Shown: in pieces, positions 33,383 to 41,378 of the stretch | Layout: each line of letters opens with the position of its first letter | How positions within the stretch are numbered: the stretch's first letter is position 1 | NCBI GenBank assembly: GCA_964436125.1 | Contig: CAYTBT010000012.1 | Coordinates: 20,219-84,218 of the forward strand | DNA: 64,000 bases | Direction of reading: 5' to 3' | DNA from: CAYRFF01 sp964436125 | GTDB taxonomy: Bacteria > Bacteroidota > Bacteroidia > Chitinophagales > Saprospiraceae | Program-made: the position numbers and the translations under genes | Notes under the pieces: model-generated | Database searches by the model: none | What the model saw: only the letters and a program-made list of their open reading frames with translations | What the model was told of the DNA's origin: nothing

Positions 33383-33490
33383 GCAAAAGCCACAGAAGAC
33401 AAGGGCTCGCGCAAGAATTTGGCTCGGAATCGTAGTAAGACTACGGTGAGAACCAAATTCGAGCAAGTGCTTGTATTCAAAGGCTTTTGT
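33383..33490. repeat. Large imperfect palindrome (hairpin), possible structured RNA or MITE-like element
   Basis: Nested inverted segments occur in order: CAAAAGCC...GGCTTTTG, ACAAG...CTTGT, CTCG...CGAG, AATTTGG...CCAAATT, CTC...GAG and CGTAG...CTACG around the loop TAAGA (33436-33440). Together they could fold into a branched or bulged stem of about 110 bases. It sits in non-coding DNA and has no T-run. Confidence 0.55.
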
Positions 33491-33744
33491 GCTTATCTTC
33501 AATTTCTAATGCATGATTTGGGTATAAAGCATGGGATTGATATCGGACAGAGTTAAAGAAATGCAAATGAGAAATTAACAAAACTGCTCTACAAAGGAGA
33601 AGAATCCTTTCTATGCGTATAATCTGTGGATTGCCTAGCAGGTTAAAACTATCTTAAAAATGATGAGGACAAAAATATATGGAGCTGACGAAAGGTTGGA
33701 AGTAGAAGATAATGAATCTCTTTTATTGAATTAAAGTATGAATT

Positions 33745-34404
33745 ATGAAGTACCTAAAGATAGCATTCCTGGCAACGACGACACTGATTTTCTTGAATAC
33801 ACATACATTAAAGGCTCAATCAGTCAATGAAGGCAAGATTATTCTAGATGGCTATTATGGCTTTTTCAACCTGTATAAAAATATTTTCCAAGGTATCTAT
33901 GCGGCGACAGGCCAGGAAGAATTCTTGCAGGCAAAAGGCATTCCATCTGTAGGAATACGTGTGGAATATATGCTGTCAGACCGATTTGGGATGGGAGTAG
34001 ATGCTGCATATGAATATATCACCCTTAGCTATCACAAGCGGGCTACAGATGCCGGAAAATTACATAAATACAGATTTAAAACCTCAAAGTACGGGATAAT
34101 GCTTACCTTGAATTATCATTTCTTCAAGCGCTCTGCGAGGACGGATTTCTATGCAATGGTCGGTATGGGATACAGTAATAGAAGCTTCGCTTTTTCTACG
34201 ACGGATACAGATTTTACGCCAGCTCCCATTCCCAATTTCTGGCCCATTGCTGCTAGAGTCGGAATCGGGCTAAGGTATTATATCACCGACCATCTAGGTT
34301 TCAATGCTGCACTGGGAATAGGTCAAGGCGGCATCATAAATGCAGGGCTCACCTACAATTTTGCAGGAAAGGCTCCTACTTATACGCGATATCGGTACAA
34401 CTGA
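33745..34404 (+). CDS. Outer-membrane beta-barrel (porin-like) protein
   Basis: 219 residues. Signal peptide about 1-25 (ending LKAQ). The mature part alternates aromatic-rich strands and turns (FGMGVDAAYEYITLSYHKR, TDFYAMVGMGYSNRSFAF, GIGLRYYITDHLGFNAALGIGQGG) and ends with GLTYNFAGKAPTYTRYRYN, typical of small eight-stranded barrels of the OmpA/OprF-like or PorT-like class. No peptidoglycan-binding domain is present. Role unknown; stands alone between two non-coding stretches that carry palindromes. Confidence 0.8.
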   Translation: MKYLKIAFLATTTLIFLNTHTLKAQSVNEGKIILDGYYGFFNLYKNIFQGIYAATGQEEFLQAKGIPSVGIRVEYMLSDRFGMGVDAAYEYITLSYHKRATDAGKLHKYRFKTSKYGIMLTLNYHFFKRSARTDFYAMVGMGYSNRSFAFSTTDTDFTPAPIPNFWPIAARVGIGLRYYITDHLGFNAALGIGQGGIINAGLTYNFAGKAPTYTRYRYN

Positions 34405-34465
34405 AAGCCTGGTATGGAACTTCTGAGAGATTATCTCCCTTATTATAAGGAATTTATTCATATTA

Positions 34466-34509
34466 GCCAAAACATGCATTGTTCCAGATATGCAATGTAT
34501 GTTTTGGGC
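34466..34509. repeat. Palindrome, copy 2 (related to 21885-21913)
   Basis: GCCAAAACATGCATTG (34466-34481) pairs with CAATGTATGTTTTGG (34493-34507) with one G-T pair over 15 positions. Aligned at CATG, its central 29 bases match the copy at 21885-21913 at most positions and share the TCCAGA centre. It lies 61 bases after the porin-like stop and 19 bases before the next ATG. Confidence 0.55.
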
Positions 34510-34528
34510 GTTAAAACTCAATTAAAAT

Positions 34529-34969
34529 ATGTCCAAGAAAAAGAAGGCCTTCGCAGAAATTATCAAGAGTTATTCTACGAGAAAAGTTGACGTAAATAAT
34601 ATTCTGAACAAGGTAAAGGAGCTGGCTTATCGTGCAGGAAATACAGTTGTATATGTTGCACTCCTGCTTTATTATACATTTATGAAAGAAGATACTCCAC
34701 GCTGGGCAAAGACTGTAATTATCGGTGCCATAGCTTACCTTTTGTCACCACTTGATTTACTGCCGGATTTATCTCCCTTTATCGGTTATACGGATGACAT
34801 CGGTATCCTTATTTATGGACTTATGACAATTGCTATATTTATCGATGAAAAGATCATAGAACAAGCCAAGGAGACACTCGTAGATTGGTTTGGTGATGTA
34901 CCGGAGGAAAGTCTTGAAGTAATCGACAAGAAAATCCGGGACAAAATTGAAGAAGTGCGCAATACCTAA
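34529..34969 (+). CDS. YkvA/DUF1232-family membrane protein
   Basis: 146 residues. The DUF1232 core is evident: KTVIIGAIAYLLSPLDLLPDLSPFIGYTDDIGIL (about 62-95), with the conserved SPLDLLPD and DD pair. One or two membrane helices cover about 45-60 and 90-110, followed by a charged tail. The family is widespread, and its function is not established. It appears monocistronic, with a palindrome just upstream. Confidence 0.88.
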   Translation: MSKKKKAFAEIIKSYSTRKVDVNNILNKVKELAYRAGNTVVYVALLLYYTFMKEDTPRWAKTVIIGAIAYLLSPLDLLPDLSPFIGYTDDIGILIYGLMTIAIFIDEKIIEQAKETLVDWFGDVPEESLEVIDKKIRDKIEEVRNT

Positions 34970-35136
34970 AACATCCGGGACTCAAGTACCAGGAAGGCTG
35001 TTTTCCATCGATAAACGATATCTGTTAAGATTTTAAATAAGCGCGAGAATAATATATGCACAAGGAATTATTTTCCACTAAATAGCGATTTTCTTGTTAT
35101 GTTAGTCTTTTGAAAGTAATGTAATTCATCGCAGCT

Positions 35137-35985
35137 ATGAAAATATTCAAGACGGTAAAAGCTATCCGGCACTATCTACAATCAGAAAAGAAGATGAAGA
35201 TAGGATATGTTCCTACTATGGGAGCGCTCCATGCGGGGCATCTCTCGCTCATACGGCTAGCGCGCTCGCACAGCGACATTTGCGTAAGCAGTATCTATGT
35301 AAATCCGACACAGTTTAATGAAGCAAGTGATCTGAAGCATTATCCACGGACATTTGAGCGAGATGTTCAGAAGCTTATTGAATTCAGGAATGAGGTTCTG
35401 TTCTTTCCTACAGATAAAGAGATTTATCCGGATGGGCAGGATAAAAAGATCAATATAGACATGGGGATACTAGGATCGATAATGGAAGCAAAGTTCCGGC
35501 CGGGGCATTTTGAAGGTATGCTTCAAGTCGTTCATCGTCTTCTAGAAATTATTGAACCGGATTGCTTAATCATGGGCCAGAAAGATATTCAACAAGCTCG
35601 CATAGTGGAGCTTATGCTCTCCCGATATTTTCCTGAGGTTGAATTAATCATCGGACCTATTGTCAGGGAAATTGATGGTCTTGCGATGAGTAGCAGAAAT
35701 AAACGGCTTCAACCGCTTATCCGGGATAGAGCATCAATCTTATACAAAACCCTTAAATGGGCTACTGAAGCAATCGATTCATTGCCGATCCAACAGATAA
35801 AAGCAGAGGCACTGGAAAGGCTCAGCATACCGGATTTCCGACCGGAATATTTTGAAATAGTGAACGCCGAGAACCTGTATCCCGTTAATACAGTGAAAGG
35901 AGATATCAATATCCTGGCTTGCACAGCTGTATGGGCAGGTGAAATAAGACTGATTGACAATATGTATCTCCAAAAGAAATTGTAA
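35137..35985 (+). CDS. panC: Pantothenate synthetase (pantoate--beta-alanine ligase)
   Basis: 282 residues, the family length. The nucleotidyltransferase signature PTMGALHAGHLSLI (about 27-40) carries the HxGH motif, followed by IYVNPTQFNEASDL, KFRPGHFEGM and MGQKDIQQ, all conserved in PanC. It condenses pantoate and beta-alanine with ATP to pantothenate, the precursor of coenzyme A. panD, which makes the beta-alanine, starts 12 bases downstream, a logical pairing. It leads a run of seven same-strand genes. Confidence 0.96.
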   Translation: MKIFKTVKAIRHYLQSEKKMKIGYVPTMGALHAGHLSLIRLARSHSDICVSSIYVNPTQFNEASDLKHYPRTFERDVQKLIEFRNEVLFFPTDKEIYPDGQDKKINIDMGILGSIMEAKFRPGHFEGMLQVVHRLLEIIEPDCLIMGQKDIQQARIVELMLSRYFPEVELIIGPIVREIDGLAMSSRNKRLQPLIRDRASILYKTLKWATEAIDSLPIQQIKAEALERLSIPDFRPEYFEIVNAENLYPVNTVKGDINILACTAVWAGEIRLIDNMYLQKKL

Positions 35986-35990
35986 TTTTG
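35983..35990 (+). promoter_or_regulatory. Possible internal promoter -7 box in front of panD
   Basis: TAATTTTG is a full TAnnTTTG match and overlaps the panC stop. With the usual 6-8 base spacing, transcription would begin at or next to the panD ATG at 35998, giving a nearly leaderless mRNA. No -33 element was found at the right distance. Confidence 0.35.
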
Positions 35991-35997
35991 CGCCGCA

Positions 35998-36345
35998 ATG
36001 ATGTTAAAAGTATTTAAATCAAAGATTCATAGAGCTGTCGTTACCGAAGCCAAGCTGAATTATGTCGGAAGCATAACGATTGATGAAGCTTTAATGGAGG
36101 CAGCAGGAATGATCGAAGGAGAAAGGGTTCAGATTGTCAACAATAACAATGGCGAACGTCTGGAAACATATATTATCACAGGAGAACGTGGCTCAGGAAC
36201 GATCTGTCTCAATGGTGCTGCGGCGAGAAAGGTAGAGGTCGGAGACATCTTGATAATTATTTCCTATGCGTATATGGATATGGAAGAGGCCAAGGAGTTT
36301 AAGCCGACAACAATCTTCCCTGACAAGAATAATCAGTTAAAATAA
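35998..36345 (+). CDS. panD: Aspartate 1-decarboxylase (pyruvoyl enzyme)
   Basis: 115 residues, typical for PanD. The self-cleavage site is Gly24-Ser25 in NYVGSITID; processing turns Ser25 into the pyruvoyl group of the alpha chain. The blocks LKVFKSKIHRAVVTEA, NGERLETYII and GSGTICLNGAAARKVEVGDILIIISYA are conserved. It decarboxylates aspartate to beta-alanine for PanC encoded just upstream. No panM/panZ maturation factor gene is nearby. Start could be Met1 or Met2. Confidence 0.96.
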   Translation: MMLKVFKSKIHRAVVTEAKLNYVGSITIDEALMEAAGMIEGERVQIVNNNNGERLETYIITGERGSGTICLNGAAARKVEVGDILIIISYAYMDMEEAKEFKPTTIFPDKNNQLK

Positions 36346-36351
36346 TTTCTC

Positions 36352-37431
36352 TTGAGTAAGAAGGTTAAGCAGGTATTGCAAGCTCTCCTATTTCTAGGAA
36401 TAGGAATTGTTATTTTATACCTCGTATATCGACAACAAAATGCTGCCTATCAAGCTCAATGTGCTCTCGATGGTATCGCATCAGAGGATTGCAGCCTGAT
36501 TCTCAAGGTCTGGAATGACTTCAAGAGTGTAAAGCTTGTGTGGATAGCCGTCATCATCGGCCTGTTCTTATTGAGTAATATCAGTCGTGCCTTGCGATGG
36601 AATATGCTTTTCCGGCCTATGGGATATAAGCCGTCTTTATTCAATAATTTTCTTGCTATAATGCTCGGCTACTTTGCCAATCTCGGTTTCCCGCGCATAG
36701 GGGAAGTTGTCCGGGCCGGCACCCTGTCAAAGTATGAGAAAATACCATTTGAGAAGGTGATGGGATCGGTAGTTGTGGATCGCGCCATGGATGTCGTCTG
36801 TCTCCTCCTTGTGTTCTGCCTTGCTTTAATCACGGATTTTGATGTATTATGGTCTCAGATAAGTAAATCACTATCCGATCAAGGTGAAAGTGGAATTACT
36901 ACTTGGTTATGGATTTCAATGGGTATAGGTCTTATCAGTATCGCACTTCTGTGGATTTTCCGTGAAGAGGTTAAAAAGCTCTCCATCTATATGAAAGTCC
37001 GCAATAAAGTAGCAGGCTTTATTGAAGGAATACGATCCATAGGAAAGCTCAAATCACCGATATTATTCATCGCGCATAGTCTTTTTATCTGGTTTATGTT
37101 TTATCTGATGACCTATTTGGGCTTCTTTGCATTTGCGCCGACTGAGCATTTATCAGCTTCGGCAGGCTTAATGGTCTTTATATTTGGCTCTCTCGGTATT
37201 GTCATCCCATCTCCGGGTGGCATGGGGACCTTTCATTTCCTGACCGGAATTGCCTTATCACTGTATGGAATATCGGCGGCAGACAGCTTCAGCTTTGCCA
37301 ATATCCTTTTCTTCAGCGTGCAGATTTTCTGCAATGTGTTTTTCGGTATCATTGCCTTGATAGGTCTCCCATTGCTCAACAGGAATTATACTCCTGCCAT
37401 CGTAAGGGAAGAACAAGAAATCATCAAATAA
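36352..37431 (+). CDS. Lysylphosphatidylglycerol synthase TM-region family (UPF0104) protein
   Basis: 359 residues; the start is a TTG codon 6 bases after the panD stop, chosen because it gives MSKKVKQVLQALLFLGIGI at the right position for the family. About eight membrane helices are visible, with the family patterns NISRALRWNMLFRPMGY, FANLGFPRIGEVVRAGTLSKYE, VVVDRAMDVVC and SLGIVIPSPGGMGTFHFL. It corresponds to the flippase-like half of MprF without the aminoacyl-transferase domain, so lipid transport across the inner membrane is possible; the substrate is unknown. Confidence 0.85.
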   Translation: MSKKVKQVLQALLFLGIGIVILYLVYRQQNAAYQAQCALDGIASEDCSLILKVWNDFKSVKLVWIAVIIGLFLLSNISRALRWNMLFRPMGYKPSLFNNFLAIMLGYFANLGFPRIGEVVRAGTLSKYEKIPFEKVMGSVVVDRAMDVVCLLLVFCLALITDFDVLWSQISKSLSDQGESGITTWLWISMGIGLISIALLWIFREEVKKLSIYMKVRNKVAGFIEGIRSIGKLKSPILFIAHSLFIWFMFYLMTYLGFFAFAPTEHLSASAGLMVFIFGSLGIVIPSPGGMGTFHFLTGIALSLYGISAADSFSFANILFFSVQIFCNVFFGIIALIGLPLLNRNYTPAIVREEQEIIK

Positions 37432-37437
37432 ATTCTC

Positions 37438-37947
37438 ATGGAAAACATCTACCTTGAAAGGACCAAGTTAAAGGTCAAGACACTCAAGCTGGCGATGACT
37501 ACAGCAATCCAGTGGCATAAAGCGGGGCAGAAACTCGTTTTCACAAATGGCTGCTTCGATATCCTTCATCGCGGCCATCTTGCTTATCTCAGTCAGGCCG
37601 CCTCACTCGGTGACCGATTAATTATCGGCCTGAATTCCGACCGTTCCGTAAGTATATTAAAAGGTCCGGGAAGGCCGATACATGCACAAGAAGATAGAGC
37701 ATTGATGCTCGCGTCCTTGTATTGGGTTGATGCAGTTGTTATCTTTGATGAAGAAACACCATTAAAACTTATACACTCACTCGCACCGGACATTCTGGTC
37801 AAAGGTGGAGATTATGCAATTAAGGACATTGTGGGAGCAGACTATGTGAAAGAAAACGGCGGCGATGTGTATAGCCTGGACTTTATTGACGGATATTCTA
37901 GTACTCAGATTATCCGGCGGATAAAAAAACTTGAGATAAATGACTAA
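37438..37947 (+). CDS. rfaE2: D-glycero-beta-D-manno-heptose 1-phosphate adenylyltransferase (RfaE2-like)
   Basis: 169 residues. A nucleotidyltransferase domain with FTNGCFDILHRGHLAYL (HxGH-type motif), IIGLNSDRSV and KGGDYAIKDIVGAD, matching the C-terminal half of HldE as a separate protein. It should activate heptose-1-phosphate to ADP-heptose for lipopolysaccharide or S-layer glycans. The kinase half (RfaE1) is not in the window. It overlaps the Nif3 gene by 8 bases. Confidence 0.9.
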   Translation: MENIYLERTKLKVKTLKLAMTTAIQWHKAGQKLVFTNGCFDILHRGHLAYLSQAASLGDRLIIGLNSDRSVSILKGPGRPIHAQEDRALMLASLYWVDAVVIFDEETPLKLIHSLAPDILVKGGDYAIKDIVGADYVKENGGDVYSLDFIDGYSSTQIIRRIKKLEIND

Positions 37948-38953
37948 AATAAAGGAATTTGTACAGAAGATGAATAGCATTATTCCGGAATCTTATGCAG
38001 AATCCTATGATAATGTCGGTCTTCTTGTAGGAGACGGGGAAGTGGAAATAAAAGGGGTATTATGTAGCTTGGATTGTCTGGAATCCGTTGTAGATGATGC
38101 AATTAAAAAGGGATGTAATCTCATTGTATCACATCACCCTATAGTTTTCCGTGGATTGAAACAGATTCACAATGACTATTATATCCATCGCGTTGTAAGA
38201 AAAGCTATAAAAAACGATATCGCCCTCTACGCAGCTCATACCAATCTCGATAATGTCCTTCAGTCAGGTGTAAATCATCGCATTGCCGACAAACTCGGCA
38301 TCATGGACAGGTATATACTTTCACCCAAGCAAGAAAATCACAAGATAGCCGTCTATGCCAGCGCATTGCGGATAGATATCCTGGAAAATATTTTGACAGA
38401 GCGATATATAACCTGGCAGAAATGGCCTATTAAAGATAAGCATCGTGCAGATTATAGACTAGAAATTGAATTGTCCGTAGGGGATGAACAGAAGCTTGCA
38501 CAGGCATTGAGTAAAGAAGAATTTGCTTATGAAGTTCTTCAGAAGAACAGGCTTTCAGCAGAAGTAGGCTCAGGACTCATCGGTTCATTGACCTGGCCGC
38601 TTACAGAAAAGGAATTTCTTGCAATGCTCCGACAAGATATGAAAACCGATGTAGTCCGGCATACGGCTTTTCTTGAAAAAAGTATTTCCAAGGTAGCAAT
38701 ATGTGGCGGTTCCGGATCGTTTCTTTTATCGGATGCAATCAGAGCCGGGGCAGACGCACTCGTAAGCGCTGATTTTAAGTATCATGAATTTTTTGATGCA
38801 GATGGAAAAATTCTTATTGCCGATATTGGGCATTATGAGAGTGAACAATTTACAATTAATCTGCTTCAAGATATCATAAAGGAGAATTTTACTACCTTTG
38901 CAGTTCATTTAACGGATGTATTGACTAATCCAGTGAATTATTATTATGGCTAA
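37940..38953 (+). CDS. Nif3-like dinuclear metal-centre protein
   Basis: 337 residues. The NIF3 fold is marked by ESYDNVGLLVGD, CNLIVSHHPIVFRGLK (metal-binding His pair), LYAAHTNLD and, near the end, ADFKYHEFFDADGKILIADIGHYESEQF. The family forms hexamers with a di-metal site; it is often annotated as GTP cyclohydrolase type 2, but the cellular reaction is unresolved. It overlaps rfaE2 by 8 and the zinc-ribbon gene by 8 bases, so translation is probably coupled. A PII-like insert found in longer homologues is only partly represented. Confidence 0.9.
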   Translation: MTKIKEFVQKMNSIIPESYAESYDNVGLLVGDGEVEIKGVLCSLDCLESVVDDAIKKGCNLIVSHHPIVFRGLKQIHNDYYIHRVVRKAIKNDIALYAAHTNLDNVLQSGVNHRIADKLGIMDRYILSPKQENHKIAVYASALRIDILENILTERYITWQKWPIKDKHRADYRLEIELSVGDEQKLAQALSKEEFAYEVLQKNRLSAEVGSGLIGSLTWPLTEKEFLAMLRQDMKTDVVRHTAFLEKSISKVAICGGSGSFLLSDAIRAGADALVSADFKYHEFFDADGKILIADIGHYESEQFTINLLQDIIKENFTTFAVHLTDVLTNPVNYYYG

Positions 38954-39722
38954 GAAGAAGAAAGATTTAACTACGGAAGAAAAATTGCGCGCGCTGTATA
39001 GCTTGCAATTAATTGATAGTGAATTAAAAGAGATTGAAATCCTTAAGGGAGAATTGCCGATGGAGGTCGCCGACCTTGAGGCGGAAATCGGCGATCTTGA
39101 AAAGCGCCTAGATAAAAATCAGGCGCAACTTGATGCTATCAACGATGAAATTAATAGCTACAACGGAAAAATCAAAGATGCCGAATCTTTAAAAGAACGC
39201 TATAACAAGCAGATGGATAACGTGAAGAATAAACGTGAGCACGAGGCACTTGAAAAAGAGATTCAGATGCAAGAGCTCGATATCCAGCTTGCGGAAAAGC
39301 GGAAAAAGGAAACTATCACCAAGAAGGAGGTAAAAGAAGAAACGCTGCAGGCTATTAATGATAAAATCAACGCAAGGAAAAAGAACCTTAAAGAGAAGAA
39401 AGCCGAGCTTGAAGATATCATCAAGAAAACAGAAAAGGAAGAAAAATCACTCAGAAAAGATTTTGATACAGCGCGCAAAGATATCCCGGATAATTTATTG
39501 AGGTCTTACGACAGAATCATCGGAAGGTATAAAAACAATAAGCTTGCTGTAGTCACGGTTGAGCGCAATGCATGCGGTGGCTGCTTTTATCGAGTTCCCC
39601 CGCAGACTCAACTCGAGATTCAATTGCGTAAAAAAGTTGTCGAATGTGAGAATTGCGGTAGAATTCTCGTCGATGAGGATATCTTAAAAGAACGGAAACA
39701 AGAAGTAACCACAAATTCTTAA
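38946..39722 (+). CDS. Coiled-coil protein with C4 zinc ribbon
   Basis: 258 residues. Residues about 10-190 are charged heptad-like coiled coil (EVADLEAEIGDLEKRLDKNQ, then long Lys/Glu stretches). The C-terminus has a zinc ribbon with CGGC (in NACGGCFYRVPP) and CENC (in VECENCGRILVDED). This architecture is the C4-type zinc-ribbon family (CdsZ/CT398-like), a likely nucleic acid- or protein-binding adaptor. It follows the Nif3 gene, a pairing seen in many bacteria. Cytoplasmic; no catalytic site. Confidence 0.88.
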   Translation: MAKKKKDLTTEEKLRALYSLQLIDSELKEIEILKGELPMEVADLEAEIGDLEKRLDKNQAQLDAINDEINSYNGKIKDAESLKERYNKQMDNVKNKREHEALEKEIQMQELDIQLAEKRKKETITKKEVKEETLQAINDKINARKKNLKEKKAELEDIIKKTEKEEKSLRKDFDTARKDIPDNLLRSYDRIIGRYKNNKLAVVTVERNACGGCFYRVPPQTQLEIQLRKKVVECENCGRILVDEDILKERKQEVTTNS

Positions 39723-39723
39723 T

Positions 39724-41283
39724 ATGGATGCTCTTGGCAGCCCAAACAAGATAATGCACCCCTGGAAGGCTGTTCTCTCCGGGGTTTTCTTTTTCTTGCT
39801 CTGTCCCTTGTTCACCGGTCCGATAGCATCGGCGTCCGCCAGGTCAGTTTCTGCTTACCATATCGATTATACGCCACAAGTAAAGGAGATTTACTTCCTT
39901 ATTTTGGATCTGAAAATGCACGATGCAGAGCGTCAATTACAATCCCTTAAAAAAAATGATCCATTTAATCAAGCGATTCTACATCTGGAAAATCTTAAGG
40001 AATTTCTGACGATCTTCATCAATGAAAATGCACAAGCTTATGCTCAAGGAAGAAAGGCTTATGCCCAACGCATCAGAAAACTTAATGCCCATAAAGTCAA
40101 TGGGCCCTTTCAGGATTATATTAACGGGCAGATCCACCTCCAGTGGGGAATTTTGCATTTAAAATTTGGCAATTTTTATAATGCATTCATCGCTATCAAG
40201 AAGGCGTACCATTTATTTTATAAAAATCACCGTGCTTATCCGGATTTCTTGCCCACATATTCAAGTTTGGGGATTCTCCATGCCCTCATAGGGACAATTC
40301 CGGCAGAATATCAATGGGGCTTACAATTACTTACCGGCATGGAAGGCGATCTCAGTCGCGGTCAAGAAGAGATAGAGCATGTCCTACGCAAGGCGGATCC
40401 ACAAGAATTCTTATTTTATCGCGAGACGCTTGCAATGTATGTCTTATTGCAATTGCACCTCAAGAACAATCCCGAGAAAGCATGGCAGATAGTCAATCGC
40501 ATGGATGTAAATCCGCGAGAAGAACCTCTGACATGTTTTGCATTGGCAAATCTCGCGATGCGTACCGGTAGGAATGATCTTGCAATTCAGTATCTGGAAA
40601 ACAGGCCGCGCGGAACAGAATACATGGAATTTCCCTATATGGAGTTTATGCTTGGGACCGCATATTTGCGGAAGCTAGACAAAAGAGCGATTACACACTT
40701 AAAGGCATTTGTACGGAAGTATCCCGGGCACAATTATGTCAAGGAAGCATATCAGAAAATAGCCTGGTATGCGTTTATATTCGGCAATAAGGTCGATTAC
40801 CATAAAGCACTGGATAATGTATTGAGTCACGGAACGACATTGGTAGAAGCAGATAAATCAGCGGAACAAGAAGCCAAGCTGCGTGAGACACCCAATAAAA
40901 TCCTCTTAAAGGCACAACTCCTCTTTGATGGCGGTTATTATAAAAATGCCTATACCTTGCTCCTTCAGCACAGCAATACTTTATATCAGTCAGATATCTA
41001 CAGTTATGAATATATTTATCGTCTAGGAAGGATACTTGATGAGATGCGGGAATATGAGGAAGCTATCGGCTATTACAAGCAAGCTTATCAAGTAGGCATA
41101 GATAGGCCTGAATATTATGCCTGCAACGCAGCCTTGCATATAGGGAAAATTAAGGAACAACACAATCGGCTTTCTGAAGCCCGCAAGTGGTATAAGCGAT
41201 GCCTGGCGCTGTCTCCGGACAATTATTCAAGTGGAATTCATCAACAAGCTGAAGCCGGTCTGGAGCGCATTGCTGAAGATTAA
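39724..41283 (+). CDS. Exported TPR-repeat protein
   Basis: 519 residues. A hydrophobic signal segment (VLSGVFFFLLCPLFTGPIASASA, about 17-39) leads to a TPR-rich body: IHLQWGILHLKFGNFYNAFIAIKKAY, DLAIQYLENRP, GRILDEMREYEEAIGYYKQAY and GKIKEQHNRLSEARKWYKRCL. The protein is probably periplasmic or lipid-face associated and serves as a scaffold. It starts 1 base after the zinc-ribbon stop and closes the seven-gene run that begins with panC. No enzymatic motif. Confidence 0.82.
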   Translation: MDALGSPNKIMHPWKAVLSGVFFFLLCPLFTGPIASASARSVSAYHIDYTPQVKEIYFLILDLKMHDAERQLQSLKKNDPFNQAILHLENLKEFLTIFINENAQAYAQGRKAYAQRIRKLNAHKVNGPFQDYINGQIHLQWGILHLKFGNFYNAFIAIKKAYHLFYKNHRAYPDFLPTYSSLGILHALIGTIPAEYQWGLQLLTGMEGDLSRGQEEIEHVLRKADPQEFLFYRETLAMYVLLQLHLKNNPEKAWQIVNRMDVNPREEPLTCFALANLAMRTGRNDLAIQYLENRPRGTEYMEFPYMEFMLGTAYLRKLDKRAITHLKAFVRKYPGHNYVKEAYQKIAWYAFIFGNKVDYHKALDNVLSHGTTLVEADKSAEQEAKLRETPNKILLKAQLLFDGGYYKNAYTLLLQHSNTLYQSDIYSYEYIYRLGRILDEMREYEEAIGYYKQAYQVGIDRPEYYACNAALHIGKIKEQHNRLSEARKWYKRCLALSPDNYSSGIHQQAEAGLERIAED

Positions 41284-41378
41284 TCCGCGAGGTTTTCACT
41301 TATCGGTGAGCAATATCCCCTGCAAAAATTACTTCAGGATATAAACATCATAATTCCATCATGTAGCAACATTGCAAC

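Larger units (their letters stand above)
33023..33744. other. Intergenic region with a large imperfect hairpin
   Basis: 722 bases if the TPR gene starts at 33022. It holds the TPR gene promoter box and an imperfect palindrome of about 110 bases centred near 33438. No short gene could be supported between them and the porin-like gene. Confidence 0.55.
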
